A stretch of 59,418 nucleotides of DNA from Muribaculaceae bacterium (GTDB lineage Bacteria; Bacteroidota; Bacteroidia; Bacteroidales; Muribaculaceae): assembly GCA_022509145.1 (NCBI GenBank), contig JAFLTX010000006.1:1-59418 (forward strand), given 5' to 3'. Shown here piece by piece: positions 42,805 to 52,227 of this stretch. Position numbers and translations under genes: made by a program. Every line of letters begins with the position of its first letter. Positions within the stretch are counted from its first letter, which is position 1. Under the pieces are notes generated by a model. It was not told the origin of the DNA. It ran no database searches and saw only the letters and a list, made by a program, of their open reading frames with translations.

Positions 42805-44283
42805 ATGGTATTTTCTGATCTACTATTCATTTTCGTTTTCCTACCTTTCTTCGCCATCACTTATCTCGGTGGCGGAGTGATCGACCGCTGGCGTATCCGC
42901 CGGGCCGACCGCAACGAACTAACCCTCCGCCGACCCCTCCTATTCCGAAACATCTCGCTGATCATCTTCTCGCTCCTCTTCTACTCCTGGGGCGAACCGG
43001 TCTACATCGCGCTCATGCTCCTCACCGTGATGGTCAACTTCATCGCCGGCATCTTCATCGGCAACACCTCCCCCCAGAACTCGCGCAAAATATGGCTGAT
43101 AGTCGGCGTGGCCGCCAACCTGGCTATCCTCTCCTCCTTTAAATATCTCGGGTTCTTCGCCTCGTCGCTTGTTTCCATAGGGATACCCGTACCGGTGCCG
43201 CAGATAGCGCTCCCCATCGGCATCAGCTTCTACATATTCCAGTCGATCTCGTATCTTGTCGACGTATACCGGCGCGAGTCGGCCGCGCAGAGCAACTTCT
43301 TCGACTTGCTGCTCTACATCGCCATGTTCCCTCAGCTCATAGCAGGCCCCATCGTGCGGTATAACACCGTGGCTGAGGAAATCCACCGCCGCCATGCATC
43401 CATTGCCGACATCTCGGAGGGCACATACCGCTTCTTCATCGGCCTTGGGAAAAAGGTTATATTCGCCAACATCCTCGGCGAGATCGCCACGGCCCTCATC
43501 GGCGGCAGCCTCGACAATCTCTCCGCCTGGGAGGCATGGGTAGGGATCATAGCCTTCTCGCTGCAGATCTATTTCGACTTCTCCGGTTATTCCGACATGG
43601 CCATCGGTCTGGGCCGCACCGTAGGATTCCACTTCCCGGAAAACTTCCGCCACCCCTATACCGCCACCTCCATGACGGATTTCTGGCGCAAATGGCACAT
43701 CAGCCTCGGCTCCTTCTTCCGCGATTACGTCTACATCCCTATGGGCGGAAACCGCAAACGTCAGGTAATCAACATCCTTACGGTTTGGTTTCTGACCGGT
43801 ATGTGGCACGGCGCAAGCTGGAATTTCATCATCTGGGGTCTCTATTTCGGGCTCATCATCATGCTCGAGAAATACACCATCCTGCGGTGGAGAATCCCCC
43901 GCCTCTTTCGCCACATCTACAGCATCGTGCTCATAATCATCGGCTGGGGAATCTTCTATTTCGACGACATCGGACGCCTCTCGGCCTTCTACCGTGCCTT
44001 CTTCGGGCTGAACCATCCGGCAGCCGACGGCGGCGGGATGCCGCTCACCGTCCAGTCGCTCATTTTCGACAATTTCTGGCTCTGGATTGCAGCCATTGTG
44101 CTCTGCCTTCCCATCCGCAGGTTCATCGCCTCCAAAGTTGAAGCGCGCGCGCAAGCCGGGCCGGCCTTCGTGTCGCATTCACTGCTCGCCGTCAGAGCCT
44201 TCATCTGCGCCGCCATCCTCGTGGTCAGCGTGGCCCTGCTGGTGGGCGCAACCAACAATGCCTTCATCTACACCCGATTCTAA
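42805..44283 (+). CDS. MBOAT family O-acyltransferase (AlgI-like)
   Basis: The 492-residue integral membrane protein is an MBOAT acyltransferase of the AlgI/PatA/DltB type with about ten hydrophobic segments. Family motifs are DFWRKWHISLGSFFRDYVYI, YIPMGGNRK and the catalytic histidine in TGMWHGASWNFIIWGLYFG near residue 338. Such proteins pass acetyl groups across the membrane for O-acetylation of extracellular polysaccharides. Its stop overlaps the first base of the following DHHW gene, the partner expected to transfer the acetyl group. Confidence 0.93.
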   Translation: MVFSDLLFIFVFLPFFAITYLGGGVIDRWRIRRADRNELTLRRPLLFRNISLIIFSLLFYSWGEPVYIALMLLTVMVNFIAGIFIGNTSPQNSRKIWLIVGVAANLAILSSFKYLGFFASSLVSIGIPVPVPQIALPIGISFYIFQSISYLVDVYRRESAAQSNFFDLLLYIAMFPQLIAGPIVRYNTVAEEIHRRHASIADISEGTYRFFIGLGKKVIFANILGEIATALIGGSLDNLSAWEAWVGIIAFSLQIYFDFSGYSDMAIGLGRTVGFHFPENFRHPYTATSMTDFWRKWHISLGSFFRDYVYIPMGGNRKRQVINILTVWFLTGMWHGASWNFIIWGLYFGLIIMLEKYTILRWRIPRLFRHIYSIVLIIIGWGIFYFDDIGRLSAFYRAFFGLNHPAADGGGMPLTVQSLIFDNFWLWIAAIVLCLPIRRFIASKVEARAQAGPAFVSHSLLAVRAFICAAILVVSVALLVGATNNAFIYTRF

Positions 44284-45887
44284 TGTCTGAGTCCACGTCG
44301 CATCCACGCCTCTCCTACGCCATTTTCCTCGCCATTATCGGTCTGGAGTTTGTGGCTCTGCTCGTAGTCTTCCTTTGCTATCCGCGCTCCACATATTCCG
44401 AGCTTGAAAAACGCGACCTCGCAGAATTTCCGCGTTTCTCGGAGTTCGAGGGAACACCTGCCGAATACACCGCCGCCATCTCACAATGGTTCAGCGACAG
44501 CGAGCCGTATCGCGACCAATTCATGTCGATGAGCATGGCAATCCGCCACATCATGGGCTACAACCCGGGCAACCCCGACGAGGCCATCAGCTTCAAGGGA
44601 GCCGAAGGTGCCGGTGCAGCCAACTCGGAAGAGGGGATTGAATTCGTGGAGGAAGACCTCACCGCAGCCGGCAATCCGCTCGCCGATGAAAATGCAAAAC
44701 TCGGCAACTCCGGCACCATCGTGGTAGGTTCCGGCGACAATGCCCGCGGGCTGATGGTATTCGGTGGCACTCCGGAGAGCGCAGTCAAGTTTGCCAAGCT
44801 CGCCAACAGATACGCCGAAGAGTTCCCGAATGTAAGAATCTATGCGCTAGCCGCCCCGCTCGCCACGGAATTCTACCTCCCAGAGAAAGGGAAGTCGCTC
44901 AGCAAGCCGCAAAAGCCGGTGATCGAAGGGATGAAAGCCGCCCTTGCGCCCAACGTGAGTTACGTAGACGCCTACTCCTATCTCGCAGCCCACACCGACC
45001 AGGACATCTATCTGCGCACCGACCATCACTGGGCTCCGCTCGGCGCGTTCTACGCCGCCAAGGCTTTCGCAAAGGCTGCCGGCGTCTCCTTCAAGGAGCT
45101 CGACAGTTACGACAAACACGTAATCCACCGTTTCGTGGGCTCCATGTTCGGCTACACCAAAGACATGGCCATCAAAAACGCCCCCGAAGACTTCGTTTAT
45201 TACACCCCCAAGGGCCTGAACTACAAGTCTACCTTCATCACTTATTACACTGACAAAAACTATCAGATCACCTCTGCCTCAAAGCCTTATCAGAAAGAAT
45301 TCTTCCAGAAGTTCGGCGACGGCTCCTCCAATGCCTACCTCACTTTCATGGGGAGCGACCAGCATCTTGTGAAGGTTGAGACCGGCACCCACTCGCCCCG
45401 AAGGCTCCTGATTGTAAAAGACTCTTACGGCAACGCCCTCCCTGGGTATCTATTCTACTCTTTCGGCGAGGTACACGTAGTCGACTTCCGATACTTCCCG
45501 CGCAACATCAAAGATTACGTGCGCGACAACGGCATCACCGACATCCTGTTGGCTTTCAACGTATTCAACGCCTGCAGCTCTGCCGCAACGGGTAAAGTGG
45601 AGCGTTTCCTCACCAACTCCAACTCGATCTCGCCCGTTTCGACTGCTCCTGCGTCCACCACGAACACTCCGGCTCCGGCAACTCCGGCAACTCCTAATGC
45701 GTCGACCCCGGCGCCTGCAACCAACGCCGCTCCGGCGCCTTCACATTCTGAATCGTCCGCATCCGCGAAGCAGGAGTCAAAATCATCCAATACGGGCGCA
45801 GGCAATTCTTCCCACGAGGTCGAGCCGGCAGAGAAAGCTCCGGCTCCCGAACCGGCTCCGGCACCGGCTCCAGCCGAATCTGAATAA
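44283..45887 (+). CDS. DHHW/AlgX-like putative O-acetyltransferase partner
   Basis: The 534-residue protein has one N-terminal membrane segment (YAIFLAIIGLEFVALLVVFL) and a periplasmic SGNH-like AlgX/AlgJ fold of the DHHW family. The name-giving motif is RTDHHWAPLGA near residue 244, and LLIVKDSYGNALPGYLF carries the likely nucleophile serine. With the MBOAT upstream it forms the usual two-part system for acetylating a surface glycan. The last ~90 residues (from about 448) are a Ser/Thr/Pro/Ala-rich tail ending in AP repeats (EKAPAPEPAPAPAPAESE), probably disordered and possibly wall-spanning. Such a tail is unusual for the family. Confidence 0.85.
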   Translation: MSESTSHPRLSYAIFLAIIGLEFVALLVVFLCYPRSTYSELEKRDLAEFPRFSEFEGTPAEYTAAISQWFSDSEPYRDQFMSMSMAIRHIMGYNPGNPDEAISFKGAEGAGAANSEEGIEFVEEDLTAAGNPLADENAKLGNSGTIVVGSGDNARGLMVFGGTPESAVKFAKLANRYAEEFPNVRIYALAAPLATEFYLPEKGKSLSKPQKPVIEGMKAALAPNVSYVDAYSYLAAHTDQDIYLRTDHHWAPLGAFYAAKAFAKAAGVSFKELDSYDKHVIHRFVGSMFGYTKDMAIKNAPEDFVYYTPKGLNYKSTFITYYTDKNYQITSASKPYQKEFFQKFGDGSSNAYLTFMGSDQHLVKVETGTHSPRRLLIVKDSYGNALPGYLFYSFGEVHVVDFRYFPRNIKDYVRDNGITDILLAFNVFNACSSAATGKVERFLTNSNSISPVSTAPASTTNTPAPATPATPNASTPAPATNAAPAPSHSESSASAKQESKSSNTGAGNSSHEVEPAEKAPAPEPAPAPAPAESE

Positions 45888-45888
45888 C

Positions 45889-45930
45889 TTTGTATTTTTG
45901 CACTCTGAATCGGGAGCAAACATACAAACT
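45889..45930 (+). repeat. palindromic intergenic repeat, copy B
   Basis: TTTGTAT-T-TTTGC and GCAAA-C-ATACAAA form an imperfect stem around ACTCTGAATCGGGA; the core CACTCTGAATCGGG is at 45901-45914. It starts one base after the DHHW stop codon and precedes the 3' end of the convergent GNAT gene. It shares core, orientation and context with 29497-29540 and 52174-52214. Confidence 0.85.
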
Positions 45931-45940
45931 AAATCTTCGG

Positions 45941-46447
45941 TTAACCCTCTCTTTCCCTTACGAGCTGAAATGCTTCACGCGGAGTGCCGTCTGCGCATAT
46001 TATGACGCCACACCGATGGAATTCAAGCCGTTGGAGAGCCGCCAGCATCGGACGGTTGTCCCTGTGCGTGTCGATGCGGATATTCGGCACTTTTTCAAGA
46101 CAATACTCCACACACTCCCCCAACATTCCGGAATGTTTTCCGCTCGACCCGATGCGATGGATAGTGCCGTATGGCTCATCGTTGAGCCACCTCCCGTCTA
46201 TCTCCCGATAGGTGGGATCTTCCCCGATAATGAAGGCAAAAACCACGGCAATCTCCCCGTCTTGGTCTATTCCCACATAAAGATTCCCGGCGTCGATATC
46301 GTTGCCGATTTCGCATTCGCCTGGATAGCCGTTGGTCCACTGCTCCCTGTTGCCGTTCCTACGCATAAAGGCCCGCGCCGTGGCATACACTCGCAGTATC
46401 GCCTCCTTCTCTCCCTTCTCGGCTTTCCTTACAGAAAGTTTCTTCAT
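45941..46447 (-). CDS. GNAT family N-acetyltransferase
   Basis: The start is placed at ATG 46447, giving 168 residues; an in-frame TTG at 46471 overlaps the upstream stop and is less likely. The protein has the GNAT layout: KAEKGEKEAILRVYATARAF, a central beta sheet (AVVFAFIIGEDPTY, then GTIHRIGSS) and the acetyl-CoA region near KHSGMLGECVEYCLEKVPN, with RIDTHRDNRPMLAALQRLEF as the usual C-terminal helix. The substrate is unknown. It is the last gene of the glycan operon. Confidence 0.85.
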   Translation of the reverse strand: MKKLSVRKAEKGEKEAILRVYATARAFMRRNGNREQWTNGYPGECEIGNDIDAGNLYVGIDQDGEIAVVFAFIIGEDPTYREIDGRWLNDEPYGTIHRIGSSGKHSGMLGECVEYCLEKVPNIRIDTHRDNRPMLAALQRLEFHRCGVIICADGTPREAFQLVREREG

Positions 46448-46467
46448 TCTCCCCACAAAGGCCCGGT

Positions 46468-47655
<1,188 letters not shown>

Positions 47656-48582
47656 TTATTCAGATGAGTTTATCAATTTTTCCGCCACGGAACCTGCAGG
47701 CGGCTCTTTAGCGGTGGCCGATTTATAACTTGTCTTCTGGAAGAAGGCATCCTTTGTCAATTCTTTGAATGAAGCCTCGTCGTAAGGATCACCGCTGTGG
47801 ACGTCCCAAAGCGCGTGGGTCGGGTCTTGGTCTACCTTCCTCATCTTCGCAAACGCCTCGATTGCCACGGGGTTGTTCTCCACGGCTATATTGAAGAGGA
47901 AATGGTGGGTGAAATAGTTGACTACGCTCGTCTCGTCTTCCCAATAATGCAGGATGGCGTCGCGCCAAATCGATATCAGCTCATTCCCCTTGCGGCTTCG
48001 TATGAAACAGTTCTGCACGAACGAATAATAAGCCCTTATCTTGCTGCCAGCCATATAGATGAAGAAATCTTCATCCATAATCCAGTCGGGTATCGGCTGC
48101 GTTACGAAAGCTGTGGCGTCGAGCCAAACCCCTCCGTGCCGCCACAGAAGATCAACACGGCAGATGTCGCTGAAGTGGGCGGCAGACAACTTCCCGTTTC
48201 TCCATTTCTCTATCACATAGTCGGGGAGGTCTACCCAGTCGAAGAGGTTCTCCTCGTCGAGCACCACGAGCTCCTGCTTCAAATGGCGGCGCATGCTCGC
48301 GAAGCACGCTTTCACCAGCAGTGGAGCGTTGCGCTCACCCTGAAACCAGATTGTGAACACCCTCTCGGGTTCAGGCGTCATATCGGCCGGCTGCCGGGGT
48401 TTGATCTCCTTGATGTGAGGTACATAACGTTTAAGGTAATGAAGGGTTGACCGTCTCGTGGCGTCATACCGCCGCTTCCGTCGCGCCGCCCTATCCCTGA
48501 ACGGCCAGTTGAGAATGTGGCCGAAAAACACCAACGTGAACTGGCGCCTCACTCTGCCGAGAAATCTCTCCGTGGCTCCCAT
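47656..48582 (-). CDS. capsular polysaccharide glycosyltransferase (DXD sugar-transferase type)
   Basis: The start is taken at the ATG at 48582, whose A is the last base of the LicD stop (TGATG); an in-frame ATG at 48615 would overlap LicD by 34 bases. The 308-residue protein matches the Caps_synth/Gly_transf_sug group, with VFTIWFQGERNAPLLVKACF near 88, DEENLFDWVDLPDYV, and the metal-binding site DICRVDLLWRHGGVWLDATA near 160. It probably adds a sugar to a surface polysaccharide or lipooligosaccharide. It sits between LicD and the esterase gene. Confidence 0.82.
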   Translation of the reverse strand: MGATERFLGRVRRQFTLVFFGHILNWPFRDRAARRKRRYDATRRSTLHYLKRYVPHIKEIKPRQPADMTPEPERVFTIWFQGERNAPLLVKACFASMRRHLKQELVVLDEENLFDWVDLPDYVIEKWRNGKLSAAHFSDICRVDLLWRHGGVWLDATAFVTQPIPDWIMDEDFFIYMAGSKIRAYYSFVQNCFIRSRKGNELISIWRDAILHYWEDETSVVNYFTHHFLFNIAVENNPVAIEAFAKMRKVDQDPTHALWDVHSGDPYDEASFKELTKDAFFQKTSYKSATAKEPPAGSVAEKLINSSE

Positions 48583-49331
48583 CACTCGCGATAACTGATG
48601 TAGTTGTGGGCCCACTGGCGCGGGGTCATGTAGTCGTCGCCGAACACCATGCTAAGATAAGCGTGGGTGTCGGCAAATCCGAAGAATTTATACCCTTCGA
48701 ACTCTATCTCCTTGAGGGAGTCGAACCAGGCGCGGGGGAACACTGTGCGATAGTTTGTCGACCCCACGGCATGGGCCACCAGAGGGCTGTCGTCATATTT
48801 CCCCTCATGCACGGCCTTGTCGAGCTTGTTCCACCACCAATCCATCGAATGACGGTGCGCCTTCAGTATCGACACGATGTCTTTCTTTCCGCGGTGGTAA
48901 AGCCGGTTGTGGATGCTCATCAGCTTGTGCATATGCTCCCTTTGCGCCTTCGGCTCCTCGGGAACCGCATCTACCGGGAAAATATCCACATAGACTCCAT
49001 ACGTGCGTTTCCCTTTCTTGGCGGCTATGAAGGTAGTGGGGTCGCTTATCTTTATATACCCTGTGTTTAAGGCTATCTCGGGATCTTCGTTGTGTGAGTG
49101 GAGGCGATACTTATCGCTTTTATATATTTTCTCAAACCGGTCGTAATCTTCGCGGAGCATGAACATATCTGCGTCGTCGTCCCAGGGGATGAACCCTCCG
49201 TGCCTTACGGCGCCCAGCAACGTGCCCGACGACAGGGAGTATCTCAAACCGTTCTCACGACAAAATTTGTCGACATCTTTCATTATGTCGAGGATTATCT
49301 CTTTCTTCTCCTCAAGGGTCATCGGTGTCAT
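48582..49331 (-). CDS. LicD family phosphotransferase
   Basis: The start is the ATG at 49331 (MTPMTLEEKKEIILDIMKDV), 14 bases after the epimerase stop; 249 residues. The LicD signature is complete: GLRYSLSSGTLLGAVRHGGF followed by IPWDDDADMFMLREDYD. LicD proteins transfer phosphocholine or phospho-alditol groups from CDP-activated donors onto surface glycans. Next to a CDP-alditol-type cytidylyltransferase and an epimerase, it could attach such a group to the glycan made here (inference). Confidence 0.92.
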   Translation of the reverse strand: MTPMTLEEKKEIILDIMKDVDKFCRENGLRYSLSSGTLLGAVRHGGFIPWDDDADMFMLREDYDRFEKIYKSDKYRLHSHNEDPEIALNTGYIKISDPTTFIAAKKGKRTYGVYVDIFPVDAVPEEPKAQREHMHKLMSIHNRLYHRGKKDIVSILKAHRHSMDWWWNKLDKAVHEGKYDDSPLVAHAVGSTNYRTVFPRAWFDSLKEIEFEGYKFFGFADTHAYLSMVFGDDYMTPRQWAHNYISYRE

Positions 49332-49345
49332 AAGTAGTCTGTGTT

Positions 49346-50350
49346 TTAGCTGTATATCAACTTTGAAAACATCTCTTTCAAGCTTACTTCCGGCTTCCAG
49401 CCAAGAGCTTCGATCCTGCCGGTGTCGAGCCGCAGGATGGTGTCGGCAGCATACCCGGCGTCTTCCCTCTTCTCTATTTTTACTTTCAATTCCGGATTGA
49501 ACTCCCTCACAACCATCTCCGCCATCTCTCTGATACTGATAAAGTTGGCAGGATTGGCCACATTGTAAATCTTGCCCTTTTTCCCCTTCAGCAAGATGTA
49601 AAACAGAGCCCCAACGGCATCCGCTGTGTCGCAATATTGTTTTGCCGACCGCCCTTCGGTGTGGAGCACGATGTCGCGCCGCTCCCTCACGGCCGATGCA
49701 AATTGCGAGAACACTCTACGGTCGCCTGCCGGAACGCCTGCTCCGAACACCTGGCAGAGCCGCGCCGTCATCACGTTCAGGCCATACTCCGAGGCGTAGC
49801 CGCTGCACAGGGCTTCCGCGGCCATTTTCGCCACCGGATAGCTGCTCCGCGGGCTCGACGTGTCTATCCTCCCGCAATAGGTCTCGGATTTCGGTTCGTC
49901 GCTCTCCGAAACGCCGTAAACCTCAAGCGATGAGAGATATACCATCCCTTTGACGCGTTTCTCTCTGCAATACCTCAAAAGGTTGGAAGTGCCGCCGACG
50001 ATTGCCTGCATCACCTCCACCGGCTTCTCGGCCAGCTCTTTGGAAGCCGTAGGCGAAGCGCAGTGAAACACGTAATCCGCCGCTCTTTCCCCCTCAGGCA
50101 TCCAATTCTCTATATCTCCCGTTACAATTTCAACTCCCTCGTCGCCAAACATTTGCCGTGCCTTGTCGCCATTCCTGACAAGCGCGGTTATCCCTACATC
50201 GGCATCCCGCCTTTTGTTGAGCTCCAGCAAACCCCTCACAATGTACGAGCCGATGAGACCGGTTGCGCCGGTAATCAAAAAGCGCTTCCCCTTCACCTCT
50301 TCGATAAAAGGAAACCGCTCCGCAAATCGCTCTATATCAGCTCTCAGCAT
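49346..50350 (-). CDS. NAD-dependent epimerase/dehydratase
   Basis: The 334-residue protein is an extended short-chain dehydrogenase. The nucleotide-binding GATGLIGSYI is near residue 28, the catalytic pair is in SSYPVAKMAAEALC (Tyr-x-x-x-Lys), and LSSLEVYGVSE supplies the serine region. It likely modifies a nucleotide-activated sugar or alditol for surface glycan synthesis. It lies 30 bases after the cytidylyltransferase gene and 14 bases before licD, in one operon. Confidence 0.9.
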   Translation of the reverse strand: MLRADIERFAERFPFIEEVKGKRFLITGATGLIGSYIVRGLLELNKRRDADVGITALVRNGDKARQMFGDEGVEIVTGDIENWMPEGERAADYVFHCASPTASKELAEKPVEVMQAIVGGTSNLLRYCREKRVKGMVYLSSLEVYGVSESDEPKSETYCGRIDTSSPRSSYPVAKMAAEALCSGYASEYGLNVMTARLCQVFGAGVPAGDRRVFSQFASAVRERRDIVLHTEGRSAKQYCDTADAVGALFYILLKGKKGKIYNVANPANFISIREMAEMVVREFNPELKVKIEKREDAGYAADTILRLDTGRIEALGWKPEVSLKEMFSKLIYS

Positions 50351-50380
50351 ATCTTTCTATGTTTGGCTTTTATCCTATCC

Positions 50381-51094
50381 TCACAATCCGAAAATCTGCT
50401 TGTTCTCGCGGATGTCGATAAGGGTCTTGAAGATAAAAAAGTCGGTCGGAGTCGTTATCTTGATATTCTCGTCGCTCCCCTCCACGGTGTGCAGTTCCAC
50501 TCCGTAATGGTGCATCAGCGAGCAGCAGTCGATGAAGTCGTGCCGCCCCTCTGCCATCGCCCTGCGTTCCATCTCCAGGATCTCACCGAGCCGGAAGCTC
50601 TGCGGCGCACGGGCTATCATACAGTCTTTGCGAGGGGGAATCTCCATCTTCTTTTCATCCCTCACTATCACCGTTTCCGTAGCCGGCACACAGGTGATGC
50701 AGTTGCCGTATCTCTTTACAGCAGCGATGTTTTCGGAGATAATATCGTGGTTGATGAGGGGTCTCACCCCGTCGTGGATAAGCACGATGGAGTCTTCCGG
50801 GGCAATCTCGGCGGCTGCCGTCAACGCATTCGTTATCGAGTCCTGACCGGTCTCGCCGCCCGGCACCACCGCCTTCACCTTCTGGAGCCCGAACCGCTTG
50901 ATATAGCCGTTGAGCAAGTCAATGCGGTCGGCAATCGAGGCCACAACTATGGCGTCGATCTCCGGGTGCGTCTCAAACAGCTCCAGAGTATAGATTATTA
51001 TCGGCTTGCCACGGAATTCCAAAAACTGCTTCGGGAGCCCCGCCGAGTGCATCCGCCTGCCGGCTCCTCCGGCAAATATCACTGCTATATTCAT
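50381..51094 (-). CDS. IspD/TarI-like cytidylyltransferase
   Basis: The 237-residue protein is a CTP-dependent cytidylyltransferase. Motifs are VIFAGGAGRRMHSAGLPKQF (nucleotide binding), VVPGGETGQDSITNAL, IVLIHDGVRPLI, and the C-terminal TTPTDFFIFKTL. IspD makes CDP-methylerythritol for isoprenoids; TarI-type paralogues make CDP-ribitol for surface polymers. The following epimerase and LicD genes favour a CDP-alditol role, but sequence alone does not settle it. It is the first gene of the six-gene operon, with a -7 box eight bases before the ATG. Confidence 0.82.
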   Translation of the reverse strand: MNIAVIFAGGAGRRMHSAGLPKQFLEFRGKPIIIYTLELFETHPEIDAIVVASIADRIDLLNGYIKRFGLQKVKAVVPGGETGQDSITNALTAAAEIAPEDSIVLIHDGVRPLINHDIISENIAAVKRYGNCITCVPATETVIVRDEKKMEIPPRKDCMIARAPQSFRLGEILEMERRAMAEGRHDFIDCCSLMHHYGVELHTVEGSDENIKITTPTDFFIFKTLIDIRENKQIFGL

Positions 51095-51101
51095 ACCGAC
51101 T

Positions 51102-51132
51102 GCAAATTTAACTAAAAAATCGTTAAATTTGC
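51102..51132. promoter_or_regulatory. symmetric divergent promoter
   Basis: GCAAATTTAAC (51102-51112) and GTTAAATTTGC (51122-51132) are a perfect 11-base inverted repeat with a 9-base spacer. Each arm holds a TAAATTTG -7 box, one per strand (51103-51110 minus, 51124-51131 plus), reading away from each other. The minus box ends eight bases before the ispD-like ATG (51094), the plus box four bases before the GTG start of the acyltransferase (51136). No consensus -33 elements are found. Confidence 0.7.
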
Positions 51133-51135
51133 GAT

Positions 51136-52101
51136 GTGAATCGGTATAAGATAGGGAATTTTATCATCGGCGGAATGTTGCACCTCCTGGCGCTCCTTCC
51201 GCTCCGGCTGCTCTACGGGCTCAGCGACATCCTCGCGTTCCTGGCCCGGAGGGTGATGCGCTATCGCCTCAAGGTGGTCCGCAAAAACCTCCGCAACTCA
51301 TTCCCGGAGAAGTCTCCCCGCGAGCTGCGCAAGATAGAGAAAGCCTTCTATCGCGATCTCACCGACAGCATAGTGGAGACAATCAAACTCCTGCATATCA
51401 GCGACGAAGAGCTCAAACGCCGCGTTGAGGTGTCCAACCCCGACGAGATGGAAAGAATTGCCGCCGAAAATCCCTTCATCATCCTCTACCTCGGCCATTA
51501 CGGCAACTGGGAATGGGTGCCCGCCACTACCCTCTCGCTCAAATCGCCAAAGATAATGGGTTCGCTCTACAAACCTCTGCGCGACAAACTTATAGCCCCC
51601 CTTATGATGAAAATGCGCGATCGTCTCGGCATCCGTCTCATTCCGTCGCGACAGGCTTACCGACGCCTGCTCGAAATGAAAGCCGAGGGCGAGCCGTTTA
51701 TGATAGGGTTCATCGCCGACCAGCGCCCCGTGGGGGGTCCTTTCAACCACTGGACCACATTCCTCAACCAGCCAACCGCCTTCCTCGGCGGCGCCGAAAC
51801 CATCGGCAACCGCATCGGCGCCAAATACCTATATCTCGAGATGGAGAAAACCAAACGCGGCCATTATCGCCTCACTTACAAGGAGATGGAGCCCTCACAG
51901 ACTCCCGCTGAGGATTTCCCCTACACGCGCAGATATTTTGAAATGCTCGAGCAGACCATTCGTCGCGAACCCGCCTATTGGCTCTGGACCCACAACCGCT
52001 GGAAAGCCACCCCCTCCGACGCAGTTATCGCCCACCACGCCCCCGCAGAAAAACCCTCCGGCAAAACTTCCCCGAAGGCCGAAGCGGAAATTTCTGACTG
52101 A
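51136..52101 (+). CDS. LpxL/HtrB-like lipid A acyltransferase
   Basis: The 321-residue protein belongs to the lysophospholipid acyltransferase group that adds secondary acyl chains to lipid A at the inner membrane. The catalytic HX4E motif is LGHYGNWEW near residues 119-125, preceded by KNLRNSFPEKSPRELRKIEK and followed by FIADQRPVGG. The start is GTG at 51136; an ATG two bases earlier runs straight into TGA. The C-terminal ~30 residues are a Lys/Ala/Pro-rich tail. Divergent from the glycan operon, it points to a lipooligosaccharide-linked locus. Confidence 0.9.
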   Translation: MNRYKIGNFIIGGMLHLLALLPLRLLYGLSDILAFLARRVMRYRLKVVRKNLRNSFPEKSPRELRKIEKAFYRDLTDSIVETIKLLHISDEELKRRVEVSNPDEMERIAAENPFIILYLGHYGNWEWVPATTLSLKSPKIMGSLYKPLRDKLIAPLMMKMRDRLGIRLIPSRQAYRRLLEMKAEGEPFMIGFIADQRPVGGPFNHWTTFLNQPTAFLGGAETIGNRIGAKYLYLEMEKTKRGHYRLTYKEMEPSQTPAEDFPYTRRYFEMLEQTIRREPAYWLWTHNRWKATPSDAVIAHHAPAEKPSGKTSPKAEAEISD

Positions 52102-52173
52102 AATCCTCCAAAAAAAGATTGCCCAAAGCCGAAGCTTCAGGCAACCTTCAATATCTCAGCGCTTTATATTTAG

Positions 52174-52214
52174 TTTATATATTTGCACTCTGAATCGGGA
52201 GCAAACATACAAAC
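52174..52214 (+). repeat. palindromic intergenic repeat, copy C
   Basis: TTTATATATTTGC (52174-52186) and GCAAACATACAAA (52201-52213) form an imperfect stem; the core CACTCTGAATCGGG is at 52186-52199. It lies between the convergent lpxL-like and gltX genes. The stretch ACTCTGAATCGGGAGCAAA is identical to copy B. Confidence 0.85.
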
Positions 52215-52227
52215 AAAGAGAAATCGC

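Noticed and set aside
42564..42860. Minus-strand frame of 98 codons in the gap before the MBOAT gene
   Set aside because: It is Lys/Arg-rich without a domain and overlaps the start of the MBOAT gene and its likely promoter.
42940..44178. Long minus-strand open frame across the MBOAT gene
   Set aside because: The translation is Glu/Asp/Gly-rich shadow sequence opposite a membrane protein; no domain or start context supports it.
45889..45930. Palindromic repeat read as a promoter, since copies B and C contain TAnnTTTG
   Set aside because: Copy A lacks the box, no -33 element is found at the right spacing, and every copy points into the 3' end of a convergent gene.
49332..49634. N-terminal extension of the LicD gene
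   Set aside because: The extra 101 codons overlap the epimerase gene in another frame and read as Arg/Cys/Gln-rich noise; LicD similarity starts at the ATG at 49331.
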